A stretch of 64,000 nucleotides of DNA from Salinispirillum sp049115955. GTDB taxonomy: Bacteria; Pseudomonadota; Gammaproteobacteria; Pseudomonadales; Natronospirillaceae. The position numbers and the translations under genes are program-made. Below, one piece after another: positions 17,336 to 26,298 of the stretch (positions within the stretch are counted from its first letter, which is position 1; every line of letters starts with the position of its first letter). The notes beneath the pieces are model-generated. The model did not search any database and was not told the origin of the DNA. It saw only the letters and a list, made by a program, of their open reading frames with translations. The stretch covers positions 186,001 to 250,000 of the forward strand of contig JAGDZJ010000004.1 in the NCBI GenBank assembly GCA_049115955.1, written 5' to 3'.

Positions 17336-19110
17336 GTTTTCGACTCCTGAACTGCGCCAGCGTGGCCCGACGCAACGCGTTCGACGTCAGCATCCGGCAT
17401 GTTCTGCGGCAAGAAGTCCTGTACGGCACCGGGTACGCTGTAATCATAAGCCCAGCGATGTACGACGGGTAAATGATCGCCCCAGTTGCCGTGCGTAGGC
17501 GGTACGTCCGGTGTTTGCCATTCCAATGAGGTAGCACCCCATGGGTTGCGGCCTGCTTTGGGCCCTCGAGTAAGGCTCCAAATCAGGTTCACAATGAACA
17601 CCGCTTGGACCACCATCAGGACTAAAGCAAACACGGTAATGGCGGCGTTCAGGGTATGTGCCGACTGCGGCAGGAACAGCGTATCGCCCATGGCAAAATA
17701 ACGGCGCGGCACACCGAGGAAGCCTAAATAGTGCATCGGGAGGAACACCGCGTAGGCACCTAGGAAGGTGAGCCAAAAATGGAACCTAGCCATACCTTCG
17801 TGCAATAGGCGTCCAGTGACCAACGGATACCAATGGTAAATCGCCGCAAAGAGCACCATGACCGTGGAGACGCCCATCACCATATGGAAGTGTGCGACCA
17901 CGAAGAAGGTGTCGGCCAGCGGCACATCGACAATAACGTTGCCTAGAAATAGCCCGCTGAGACCACCATGGATAAAAGTAAACACAAAACCAATGGCAAA
18001 CAGCATGGGTGAATTAAGCCGGATGTTGCCCTGCCATAGGGTCAGGGTCCAGTTGTAGACCTTGAGTGCCGTCGGCACCGCAATGATCAGCGTCGTCGTC
18101 GCGAAGAAGAACCCGAACGCCAGATTCATCCCACTCACGTACATGTGGTGTGCCCATACCAGAAAGCTTAAGCCGCCAATGATGACGATAGCCCACACCA
18201 TCATGCGGTAGCCGAAGATATTCTTGCGCGCATGTGTAGCGAGAATGTCCGACACCATGCCAAAAGCGGGCAGGGCAACAATATAGACCTCTGGATGACC
18301 AAAAAACCAAAACAGGTGCTGGAACAATAGGGGGCTGCCGCCGCTGTGGTCCAACGCATCGCCTAAAGACACCAGTTTAGGCATAAAGAAACTGGTACCA
18401 GCCAATAAGTCCAGCGTCATCATCACCGCACTGACCAGCAAGGCCGGAAAAGCCAGCAAGCCCATCATCGATGCGGTAAAGATGCCCCACAGGGTCAACG
18501 GCATGCGCATCAAGCTCATGCCGTGTGTGCGGGCCTGCAATATGGTGGTCACGTAATTCAAACCGCCCATGGTGAAAGCGACGATGAAAATGGCCAGTGA
18601 TGCCAGCATCAAGATGATGCCCCATTCGTGGCCCGGCGTGCCGGGCAAAATCGTTTGCGGCGGGTACAGCGTCCATCCCGCACCTGTCGGGCCACCCGGC
18701 ACAAAGAAACTGGCCAGAAGTACCAACACCGATACGAAATAAAACCACACGCTGAGCATGTTTAGATACGGGAATACCATATCCCGCGCGCCGACCATCA
18801 AAGGAATCAGGTAGTTGCCGAATCCGCCTAGCAACAACGCCGTCAACAGATAGACCACCATGATCATGCCGTGCAAGGTCATGAATTGCAGATAGGAATT
18901 AGGATTAATAAAGCTGAAGGTATCTGGGAAACCCAGTTGCAAACGCATAAAACCTGACAGAACCAACGCGACGAGCCCGACAAAGATAGCAATAACCGAA
19001 TACTGCACCGCGATGACTTTGTGGTCCTGACTCCACACGTATTTCGCCGCAAAACTGGTCGGGTGATGGTGATCCTCGTGGGGCTGATCCGCAAAAGGTA
19101 TATGTGTCAT
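17332..19110 (-). CDS. Cytochrome c oxidase subunit I, second copy
   Basis: Catalytic subunit of a second haem-copper oxidase, 592 residues, 12 core helices. The D-channel residues are present (GNYLIPLMVGARDM), as are the GHPEVYI loop with its Glu and Tyr, the CuB histidines in WAHHM, and haem ligands in VAHFHMVMG. This places it in the A1-type. The sequence departs from the ctaD copy at 1-1114 (for example GARDMVFPYLN rather than GAPDMALPRLNN), so the two are paralogues, not duplicates. A GAGGAAG ribosome site precedes the ATG. It is 59 bp after the subunit II gene. Confidence 0.96.
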   Translation of the reverse strand: MTHIPFADQPHEDHHHPTSFAAKYVWSQDHKVIAVQYSVIAIFVGLVALVLSGFMRLQLGFPDTFSFINPNSYLQFMTLHGMIMVVYLLTALLLGGFGNYLIPLMVGARDMVFPYLNMLSVWFYFVSVLVLLASFFVPGGPTGAGWTLYPPQTILPGTPGHEWGIILMLASLAIFIVAFTMGGLNYVTTILQARTHGMSLMRMPLTLWGIFTASMMGLLAFPALLVSAVMMTLDLLAGTSFFMPKLVSLGDALDHSGGSPLLFQHLFWFFGHPEVYIVALPAFGMVSDILATHARKNIFGYRMMVWAIVIIGGLSFLVWAHHMYVSGMNLAFGFFFATTTLIIAVPTALKVYNWTLTLWQGNIRLNSPMLFAIGFVFTFIHGGLSGLFLGNVIVDVPLADTFFVVAHFHMVMGVSTVMVLFAAIYHWYPLVTGRLLHEGMARFHFWLTFLGAYAVFLPMHYLGFLGVPRRYFAMGDTLFLPQSAHTLNAAITVFALVLMVVQAVFIVNLIWSLTRGPKAGRNPWGATSLEWQTPDVPPTHGNWGDHLPVVHRWAYDYSVPGAVQDFLPQNMPDADVERVASGHAGAVQESKT

Positions 19111-19169
19111 CTATCGCTTCCTCTGAAGACGCTGCTGCGCGGCATTCCGCGCAACCAAAAAGTATCGAC

Positions 19170-20546
19170 TCAGTCGGTGACGGAGGTCGGCTCTAAACTG
19201 TTTATGTAGGCCATCAAATCGTAAAACGCCTCTCTATCCTGAACCCGTTGCGCCAACAGGCGCATTTGCGGCCCATAATCATCTTCCATGTGGCTACCCC
19301 GCACGCCGGTGTGAAAATTTGCCAGCTGGCGCGCTAAGTACCAATCGTGCTGACCCGATAGACGCGGTGCCCGCGTGTAATGATTGCCTTGTCCTTGTTC
19401 GCCATGACAGGTGCTGCAACTGGCGTAGTAGGACGCACCGCGAGCAACGTTGCCTTCTATCGTAGGCGGTGCGGAGATTTCCGGAAGTGTACTGATGTAA
19501 GCGACGACGTCGCGGATGGCATCGTCATCGGGTAAGGACACCATCATGGCCGCCATCTGCTGGCCAGCGGTGTCGGCTTCGTGCACACCGCGCACTCCGT
19601 CGCGGTAATACCGCAACTGGCGTTGCAGATAGACGCGATCCAAGCCGCTGAGACGAGGGGCTAATAACGCTGCATTACCTTCACCGTTTTGCCCGTGACA
19701 ACCCGCACAGGTCGCATACAGTGCCTGACCGGCGCTGACGCTGCCCCAGAACGTGTCCGTTTGTGTCTCTGCGAACGTAGGATGGCTGTTTAGCCATTGT
19801 TCAAAGTCCTCCACTTCTTCGACCACGACTCGACCGCGCATCGCATGATGCGCCATACCGCACAATTGCATGCAGACCACATCGAAATTGCCGGTACGGG
19901 TGGCTTCAAGCCAGAGCGTGGAAACCATGCCGGGAACCATATCCATCTTGGCGCGAAATTCGGGTACGGCGAAATTGTGCAGTACATCCTGCGATCGCAT
20001 CTTCATTTCCATCGGCTGGTTTAAAGGCAGATGCAATTTATTGCTGATGATCAGAATGTCGTCTTGTCCCGCCGGGTCTTGGGGAGAAATGCCAAACGGG
20101 TTGTCTTCGCTGACTAAACGCGGATCGGTGGTGCCTAACACGCCGTCGTCACCAGGAAACCGATACATCCAGTGCCATTGGCGACCAACCACCTCGACCG
20201 TCATGGTGTCGTCGGGCGGCGAGACAAATTTCGCCCACACGACAAGTCCCGGAGCTAACAAGGCAGCAATACCCAGCGCTGTTAAGCCGGTAAGCCACGC
20301 TTCTAACTTTTTACTTTCAGGTTCGTAGTGCGCTCTGCGGTCTTTTTGGTAACGAAACCGGTAAATGGCGTAAGCCATAAACAGGTTCACCAAGACAAAA
20401 ACCACTCCAGTAATAATGAAGGTGATGTTAATGGTGGTATCGATAGCGCCCCAGTTAGATGCTATGGGCGTGAACCACCATGGACTCAAGAAATGGAACA
20501 GAACGGTCGCAACAACAAGTACGACAATGGCAATGACTATATTCAT
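19170..20546 (-). CDS. Cytochrome c oxidase subunit II with two fused cytochrome c domains
   Basis: Electron-entry subunit of the second oxidase, 458 residues. Two membrane helices at the N-terminal end (about 38-62 and 84-107) precede a CuA cupredoxin domain with His190, Cys225, Cys229, His233 and Met236 (CMQLCGMAHHAM; the usual Glu between the cysteines is Gln, which is tolerable because that ligand uses its backbone carbonyl). Two cytochrome c domains follow, with haem motifs CAGCH (280-284) and CSTCH (377-381). The tandem haems suggest direct electron wiring to a membrane donor. First gene of the operon. Confidence 0.94.
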   Translation of the reverse strand: MNIVIAIVVLVVATVLFHFLSPWWFTPIASNWGAIDTTINITFIITGVVFVLVNLFMAYAIYRFRYQKDRRAHYEPESKKLEAWLTGLTALGIAALLAPGLVVWAKFVSPPDDTMTVEVVGRQWHWMYRFPGDDGVLGTTDPRLVSEDNPFGISPQDPAGQDDILIISNKLHLPLNQPMEMKMRSQDVLHNFAVPEFRAKMDMVPGMVSTLWLEATRTGNFDVVCMQLCGMAHHAMRGRVVVEEVEDFEQWLNSHPTFAETQTDTFWGSVSAGQALYATCAGCHGQNGEGNAALLAPRLSGLDRVYLQRQLRYYRDGVRGVHEADTAGQQMAAMMVSLPDDDAIRDVVAYISTLPEISAPPTIEGNVARGASYYASCSTCHGEQGQGNHYTRAPRLSGQHDWYLARQLANFHTGVRGSHMEDDYGPQMRLLAQRVQDREAFYDLMAYINSLEPTSVTD

Positions 20547-20859
20547 AGAATCCAGACTCCAGCGGGTTAACCCGTTCTGTCACTGGAAACGACAACAACC
20601 ATGCAGGCGCCAATTTATATTTGTTTGTCTTCCGGGCGTCGGACTGGCCTGTTTCCTTGCTCAACGATTGATAGTTGTTAACACTTGAACAACATAAGAA
20701 AATATTTTGTCAAGATATGAAACAATGGTAGTAGACGAATGGGCAACGGGATAGGCGTTTTTTAGTCTTTTTTAATTCTATAAAAGTGCTTATCTTGGGC
20801 AATTGGTTATAACACGCACAACTCTGCCTTAAAAAGCTGGAGGCCCACAGCAAACGACA
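20547..20859. other. Intergenic region upstream of the second oxidase operon
   Basis: About 310 bp with no supported gene. The middle (20690-20815) is AT-rich and should hold the promoter of the subunit II gene reading leftwards; the thioredoxin-like gene on the right ends here. I looked for an FNR/ANR-type TTGAT-N4-ATCAA site and did not find a convincing one. Confidence 0.5.
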
Positions 20860-21441
20860 TCACTCTTGATTCAGTAGTGGATGCAACACTGTGTCAATCG
20901 CTTCGCGGGTCAGAAGTCCAAGATGAAAGTCGACTCGTTGGCCGTCACGGTCAAACACTATGGTGTGTGGCAGACCGAGCGCTGAGCTGCCCAGTCGGTC
21001 CAACACACGGCGCTCATCCAGCGTGGCGATGAGCGATAGATAATTGATGCCGTATTGCTCTGCAAAGGCCTCTACAGCCGCCGCCTCGTCTAACGCGATA
21101 CCCACCACTTTCAGGCCTTGAGGCCCATATTCTTCGTGCAGATCAACCAACAAAGGTACTTCCTGTCGACAAGGTTCGCACCAGGTAGCCCAAACATTCA
21201 GTAGCACAATATTGCCCAGCCAATCAGCGCTGTTGTGCTGGCTACCCGAAGCGGTCGGTAGTCGAAACACCGGCAATTGACCCGCCAACTGCTCGTCAAT
21301 CCAATCCTCAATTGAGGCTTGGTCGTTTTTTACGTCCTCATCGTTGGATTTATATAGATTCAACGCCCCAAACAGAGCACCGAAGAGGAGTGCTGCCGTC
21401 CCTATTGCTAGGATGGCAAGATAGCGCCGCGGTTGAAGCAT
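20860..21441 (-). CDS. TlpA/ResA-like membrane-anchored thiol-disulfide protein
   Basis: Thioredoxin-fold protein of 193 residues, anchored by one N-terminal helix (about 7-29) with its domain in the periplasm. The active site is WATWCEPC (Cys88, Cys91) and the cis-Pro loop is LGLPHTIVFDRDG. Such proteins keep CuA or haem-binding cysteines reduced during oxidase assembly, which fits its position upstream of the diheme subunit II operon on the same strand. It is divergent from the SCO-like gene at 21518, with 76 bp between. Confidence 0.88.
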   Translation of the reverse strand: MLQPRRYLAILAIGTAALLFGALFGALNLYKSNDEDVKNDQASIEDWIDEQLAGQLPVFRLPTASGSQHNSADWLGNIVLLNVWATWCEPCRQEVPLLVDLHEEYGPQGLKVVGIALDEAAAVEAFAEQYGINYLSLIATLDERRVLDRLGSSALGLPHTIVFDRDGQRVDFHLGLLTREAIDTVLHPLLNQE

Positions 21442-21517
21442 GAGTTCGACCTAAGTTGGCAAAATTTAACTACCCAGAGTATAAACAAAGAAACTCTGTT
21501 ACGACGATGGAAATGCC

Positions 21518-22174
21518 GTGAGCGACGACACCGAAGGTACCCAAACGGATATCGACCCCACTGTTCAGCGGTTGCGCACACGGAAGACCCTGCTATTTCT
21601 GGCGGGTTTATTTGTCGCACCCATAGTTATTGTGGTGTTTGCCTTGCAACGCGGCTGGCTGGACGGTGGCGTACCCGCGAGCCATCAAGGACAGCGTCTT
21701 ACACCGGCCGTTGCGCTGATCGAGTTAGGATTAACGTTGGAGGGCTCTAATCTGCAAGCTCCCGACATCACGGCCGCTTGGTGGTTACTCTTCATCCAGC
21801 CCTCCGTGTGCGACGCCATTTGTGAAACGACACAAGGTACGCTGCGTGCTGTGGTTAGGGAGTTTGAAGCTGCATATGGTGATCACCCTCGTGTCCAAGG
21901 TCTGATACTTCATACAGAAGCATCCTCCCTACCAGACCAGACCGAAGCACAGACTCATCAATCATTGGTTTATCACGCGATGGCGCGCCGCAGTGCGATT
22001 AATTACGCCTTAGGTAACGCCGTTGAGGAACAGCCTCAACTCAGTGAAGCTGGTTATCTGTATTTGATGAACCCCAGCGCTCAAATTCTGCTTTATTATC
22101 CTTCGGATACAGCGCTCACCGGCCAAAACACTCAGCGCAAGCAAGTCCTTGCCGATTTATTTCTGCTGAAGTGA
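21518..22174 (+). CDS. SCO-like membrane protein with CxxxC, probable oxidase assembly factor
   Basis: A 218-residue protein starting at GTG 21518. One membrane helix (about 24-45), then a periplasmic domain with Cys98-DAI-Cys102 after a hydrophobic strand (WWLLFIQPSVC), the place where SCO proteins carry CxxxC. The C-terminus reads LYLMNPSAQILLYYPSDT. The distant His ligand of true SCO proteins is not evident. It resembles the small unannotated membrane proteins found in oxidase clusters of Pseudomonas. Role in CuA assembly is inferred from context. It is convergent with mnmE (7-bp gap). Confidence 0.7.
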   Translation: MSDDTEGTQTDIDPTVQRLRTRKTLLFLAGLFVAPIVIVVFALQRGWLDGGVPASHQGQRLTPAVALIELGLTLEGSNLQAPDITAAWWLLFIQPSVCDAICETTQGTLRAVVREFEAAYGDHPRVQGLILHTEASSLPDQTEAQTHQSLVYHAMARRSAINYALGNAVEEQPQLSEAGYLYLMNPSAQILLYYPSDTALTGQNTQRKQVLADLFLLK

Positions 22175-22181
22175 ACGGCAA

Positions 22182-23540
22182 TCATTTCCCAATGCAAAAA
22201 CTGGAAAATATGCGGCCTAGTAAGTCGTCAGAACTGAATTCGCCGGTGATTTCGTTTAAGGCGTATTGCGCCACGCGCAGATCCTCGGCAACCAGTTCAC
22301 CGGCCGCAGCACCATGAAGCTGGGCGTCTGCGGCATCCAGAGCTTGAGCCGCGCGGTTCAAAGCATCCAAATGGCGACGTCGGGCTATGAACCCCCCTTC
22401 TATCGTGTGCTCATAACCCATGGTCTGCTTTAAATAGGTGCGTAAGGTATCGATACCTTGGTGTTCTCGCGCACTGAGCGTAATGACATCCTGATCACCC
22501 TTAGTCAAACCGGGCGTTTCACCGCTCAAATCGCACTTGTTACGTACCAGTAAAACCGGTACTTGTTGGCGAATGCGTTGCAGTAACTCTGCCTGATCCG
22601 CTAAGGCCTCAGCGTTGCTTTCAGCGCGACTGTCGATCATCAGCAAAACCAAGTCCGCTTTATCAATTTGCATCCAAGCCCGCTCGATACCAATTTTTTC
22701 TACTTGGTCATCGGTATCTCGTAAACCTGCGGTATCAATAATGTGTAACGGCAAGCCGTCTATTTGAATCGATTCACGCAAAATATCACGTGTGGTACCC
22801 GCAATGTCCGTCACTATGGCGGAATCGCTGCCAGATAAAGCGTTTAACAAGCTGGATTTGCCGGCGTTAGGCCGCCCTGCAATGACCACCGTCATGCCTT
22901 CCTGCAACAATGTACCGCGCTGCGCGCTGGCCTGCGTTTCTTTCAAGGACGTTCGCAGTTCACTGAGCTGCGTTGCGACGTGACCATCGGACAGAAAATC
23001 GATTTCTTCTTCGGGGAAATCAATCGCGGCTTCGACATAGATGCGCAATTGAATGCAATCTTCGACCAACCGACTCACTTCACGCGAGAAATCACCCTGC
23101 AACGAACGCACGGCACTGCGTGCTGCTTGTACAGATGACGCTTCTATCAGATCCGCTATGGCCTCGGCTTGTGCGAGATCCAGTTTATCGTTCAGAAAGG
23201 CACGTTCACTGAACTCACCAGGACGCGCTAATCGAGCCCCAGCCTGTACCACCGCTTGTAGCAACAGGTCCAGAATAACCGGGCCACCGTGGCCTTGCAG
23301 TTCCAGTACGTCTTCACCAGTAAATGAGTGGGGATTGGGAAAGAATAGAGCGATACCTTCATCCAACACTGCACCAGAAGCGTCGTAAAAAGGACCATAG
23401 TGGGCGTAACGAGGTGTTAAAGGGCGCTGAACAACTGCTGAAGCAATAGTCGTAGCCAGAGGGCCAGATACACGAATAATGCCCACACCGCCCCTGCCGG
23501 GCGGTGTGGCAATGGCACAGATGGTATCTGTGACCGTCAT
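22182..23540 (-). CDS. mnmE: tRNA modification GTPase MnmE
   Basis: With MnmG it installs the (carboxymethyl)aminomethyl group at U34 of several tRNAs. The 452 residues comprise an N-terminal tetrahydrofolate-binding domain, a helical domain and an inserted G domain (GRPNAGKSSLLNAL, DIAGTTRD, DTAGL, NKCD), and end in the catalytic CIGK. It is 3 bp downstream of yidC on the same strand. Its partner mnmG lies at 62904, not next door as in Pseudomonas. Confidence 0.97.
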   Translation of the reverse strand: MTVTDTICAIATPPGRGGVGIIRVSGPLATTIASAVVQRPLTPRYAHYGPFYDASGAVLDEGIALFFPNPHSFTGEDVLELQGHGGPVILDLLLQAVVQAGARLARPGEFSERAFLNDKLDLAQAEAIADLIEASSVQAARSAVRSLQGDFSREVSRLVEDCIQLRIYVEAAIDFPEEEIDFLSDGHVATQLSELRTSLKETQASAQRGTLLQEGMTVVIAGRPNAGKSSLLNALSGSDSAIVTDIAGTTRDILRESIQIDGLPLHIIDTAGLRDTDDQVEKIGIERAWMQIDKADLVLLMIDSRAESNAEALADQAELLQRIRQQVPVLLVRNKCDLSGETPGLTKGDQDVITLSAREHQGIDTLRTYLKQTMGYEHTIEGGFIARRRHLDALNRAAQALDAADAQLHGAAAGELVAEDLRVAQYALNEITGEFSSDDLLGRIFSSFCIGK

Positions 23541-23543
23541 GAC

Positions 23544-25235
23544 TTAACTCGCAGGAGGATTGGCAACAGCCTTGTGAGCGTCTTCCCGTTCAACTTTCCA
23601 GTTGATGTATTGCTGTTGTGCAATCGACAAGGTGTTGTTCACTACCCAGTACAGTACCAAACCGGACGGGAACAATAGGAACATGGCGGTAAAGATAACC
23701 GGCATGAACTTCATGACTTTCTGCTGAGTTGGATCAGTAGGCTGCGTACCCAATTGCATCTGCAAGAACATTGATGCACCAAACAACAACGGTAAGATAA
23801 AGAAAGGGTCGCGCGTCGACAGGTCATTCAGCCAGAAGATAAAGGGCGAGTGACGCAACTCAACACTTTCCATAAAGACCCAGTACAAAGCGATGAAGAC
23901 CGGCATCTGCACCAACATAGGCAAACAGCCGCCCAGTGGGTTGATCTTCTCTTTCTTGTACAGCTTCATGGTTTCCTGAGCGATTTTCTGCCGATCATCG
24001 CCGTAGGTATCCTTGAGCTTGGCCAACTTAGGCGCAAATTTGCGCATACGGGCCATCGAGCGATAGCTGGCAGCACTGAGCGGTGAAAACAGAATCTTAA
24101 CGGACAAGGTCAGCAATATGATGGTCAGACCCCAGTTGCCAGCAAAACCCTGAATGAAGGTCATCAACTTAAACAGGGGTTGAGCAGCCCACCAAAGCCA
24201 ACCGTAATCTACGGTCAATCCAAGATAGTCCGCCAATTCATTTAGATCATTCTGATACTTAGGTCCAACGTATAACTTAGTGCTCCATTGTTGATTAGCA
24301 CCAGGATCTACGGTTTGAGATGAGGAAGAGAACCCGGCAACGTAAAAACCGTTCACATTGCGCGCCTGGTAGCGATGCGTCTCGTTCTGTGGCGGGATCC
24401 AAGCACTGACGAAATAGTGCTGTAGGAACGCAATCCAGCCGCCGAATTTTTGCTCTGTAAAGTCATCATTATCCATGTCTTTGAATGAGACTTTTTTGTA
24501 GCGATCATCATCAGTGGTAGTAGCAACACCCAAGTAGGATGCCATTGCAAAGCCCTGACGTTCAGCGGAGTCGGGACTGCGATCACGGCGCAATGTACCG
24601 TACAACGAGTAACGTTGTGCTTCTGAAGATGCGTTGTTCAAACTGAACTCAACGTCAATGTCGTATTGATCACGGTAAAAAACCAACGTTTTCGTGAGAA
24701 TCGAACCATCGTCGAGTTCCAGCGTCATCGGTACCCGCAGTTCATCGCTGCCGTCTGCCAATGTGTAGCGTTCGCTGGCTGCGGTGAATTGGCCACCGCG
24801 GGTAACGTATCGTCCCTGTGCGTCTATCAGCCCACTCTGCGCAATAAATGTGCGGTTTGCGTTACTTTCTAAAATACGTAACGGTTCGTCACTGTCGACA
24901 GTCACTGTGTGGTTCTTCAAGGCGAGTTCGGTAATGTCACCGCCTTGCAACTGTACCCGGACAATTACGTTGTCTGTTTCAATGATAATAGATGATGCAG
25001 GATCATTTACGGGTGTGAAGGTGGGTGCATCAGAACTGCGTGCTGGTGTGTCAGCGTCAAAAAACAACACACCGAGATCGTCTTCACCGGATACTTGTCC
25101 AGTAGCGTTGCTACTTGTTGATGTGGGCGCTGAGACCGGAGCCCGGCTAGCGTTATCAAATTCAGACCATTGAAGAACCAGCATGTAGCTGACAGCAGCC
25201 AGACCAATTATGGGGAGCAAGCGTCGCCAATCCAT
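23544..25235 (-). CDS. yidC: Membrane protein insertase YidC
   Basis: Inner-membrane insertase, 563 residues. First helix at about 8-25, then the large periplasmic P1 domain (about 60-345), then the conserved insertase core with helices from about 355 to 545. The cytoplasmic C1 coiled loop (ARMRKFAPKLAKLKDTYGDD) and the motif GGCLPMLVQMPVFIALYWVF are diagnostic. It follows rnpA by 58 bp; the yidD gene that commonly sits between them is absent. Confidence 0.97.
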   Translation of the reverse strand: MDWRRLLPIIGLAAVSYMLVLQWSEFDNASRAPVSAPTSTSSNATGQVSGEDDLGVLFFDADTPARSSDAPTFTPVNDPASSIIIETDNVIVRVQLQGGDITELALKNHTVTVDSDEPLRILESNANRTFIAQSGLIDAQGRYVTRGGQFTAASERYTLADGSDELRVPMTLELDDGSILTKTLVFYRDQYDIDVEFSLNNASSEAQRYSLYGTLRRDRSPDSAERQGFAMASYLGVATTTDDDRYKKVSFKDMDNDDFTEQKFGGWIAFLQHYFVSAWIPPQNETHRYQARNVNGFYVAGFSSSSQTVDPGANQQWSTKLYVGPKYQNDLNELADYLGLTVDYGWLWWAAQPLFKLMTFIQGFAGNWGLTIILLTLSVKILFSPLSAASYRSMARMRKFAPKLAKLKDTYGDDRQKIAQETMKLYKKEKINPLGGCLPMLVQMPVFIALYWVFMESVELRHSPFIFWLNDLSTRDPFFILPLLFGASMFLQMQLGTQPTDPTQQKVMKFMPVIFTAMFLLFPSGLVLYWVVNNTLSIAQQQYINWKVEREDAHKAVANPPAS

Positions 25236-25293
25236 GAGTTTTCCTATAAAAATCGAGTGAAAAATATGGTCGGTATGCTACCGAGTGAACGGC

Positions 25294-25695
25294 CTATTGG
25301 GAAGCAGAAGTGTGCGCAGACTGACCGATAAATCGTTTATTCAACTTACGAAACAGGTATTGGACGGCATCGTGTAAGGATTGAGCTGGCAACTTATCCG
25401 CGCCTTTACGCGCCATGACGATGATATCAAGCTTGGGATAGTCGGCGGGAAGGTGCCGAAAATGCTCTCTTACAACACGTTTTATGCGGTTTCGAGCCAC
25501 AGCTCGACGCACATTTTTGCGGGATATGATGAAACCTACACGAGGGCCTTCTTGATCAGAAGCAGATCGTGCGAGGAGAAATATCTCTGCTGTACCTGCT
25601 TTAACCACTACGTTGTCAAACACCTGACGATAATCCCCGGGCGTCAAAAGACGTCGAGTACGGGGAAAACCGTAGGATGCTGTGACTTCAGACAC
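25294..25695 (-). CDS. rnpA: Ribonuclease P protein component
   Basis: Protein subunit of RNase P, which matures tRNA 5' ends. The 133 residues start with GTG at 25695. The basic RNR core is RRAVARNRIKRVVREHFR, preceded by GFIISRKN. It begins 6 bp after the rpmH stop codon, as in most bacteria. The C-terminal end (residues about 118-133, IGQSAHTSASQ) is not conserved. Confidence 0.96.
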   Translation of the reverse strand: MSEVTASYGFPRTRRLLTPGDYRQVFDNVVVKAGTAEIFLLARSASDQEGPRVGFIISRKNVRRAVARNRIKRVVREHFRHLPADYPKLDIIVMARKGADKLPAQSLHDAVQYLFRKLNKRFIGQSAHTSASQ

Positions 25696-25701
25696 TGTCG
25701 C

Positions 25702-25836
25702 TTACGCGCTCAGTACCTTACGGCCTTTTGCACGACGTGCTGCCAATACTTTGCGGCCATTCTTAGTCGCCATACGAGCACGGAAACCATGCGTACGTTT
25801 GCGTTTCAGAACACTGGGTTGAAATGTTCTTTTCAT
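25702..25836 (-). CDS. rpmH: 50S ribosomal protein L34
   Basis: A 44-residue basic protein: MKRTFQPSVLKRKRTHGF at the start and RRAKGRKVLSA at the end, the textbook L34 sequence. The ATG is at 25836-25834 and the stop at 25704-25702. It marks the left border of the origin region and is transcribed away from dnaA. Confidence 0.98.
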   Translation of the reverse strand: MKRTFQPSVLKRKRTHGFRARMATKNGRKVLAARRAKGRKVLSA

Positions 25837-26298
25837 GATGTTGTCTCACTCATTTGTGATTGCATTGCCGAGGTCGGTGATGAAAGTCATACATCGACAG
25901 CGGATTGACCAAAATTTGGATGCGCGATTCTAGCCGAAGAAGTGCAGTTTAGCAAGGAATTCAGAATAGCTTTGAAACACCTACACACTTTTGGTTTCCG
26001 CCGTTGTAAGTTTAAGTATTTATGTTCTTAAAGTATTAAAGAGTAGTGTTGTTATAGTTATTACTATTAGGCAGGCTTAATTCTGTGGAAAAGTTATCTA
26101 AGACATTGAATTTAAAGGAAATAATGTCTTTATGAATCGGTGAACAAGTAGCGTGGAAGTTGGGTGAATACGGTGGAATAGCTGGGGATAACATGGCAGA
26201 ATATCCACAGGCACTGCATGCCCGAGTTTAGTGGCGTGTTTTTCATAGTTTATGCACCGGGTTATGCCGGGTTTATGCACATGTTTTGGAGGCCATTC
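25837..26298. other. Putative chromosomal replication origin (oriC), rpmH-dnaA intergenic
   Basis: A 462-bp non-coding stretch in the position of oriC in Pseudomonas. An AT-rich segment (about 26010-26080) could be the unwinding element. DnaA-box-like 9-mers follow: TTTTCCACA (minus, 26084-26092), TTATCCCCA (minus, 26183-26191), ATATCCACA (plus, 26201-26209), TTATGCACC (plus, 26250-26258) and TTATGCACA (plus, 26273-26281). The last fits TTATNCACA perfectly; the others have one mismatch. The promoters of dnaA and rpmH must lie here too. Confidence 0.72.

Noticed and set aside
20640..20720. FNR/ANR box upstream of the second oxidase operon
   Set aside because: Several TTGA and CAA pieces occur, but no pair has the spacing of TTGAT-N4-ATCAA.
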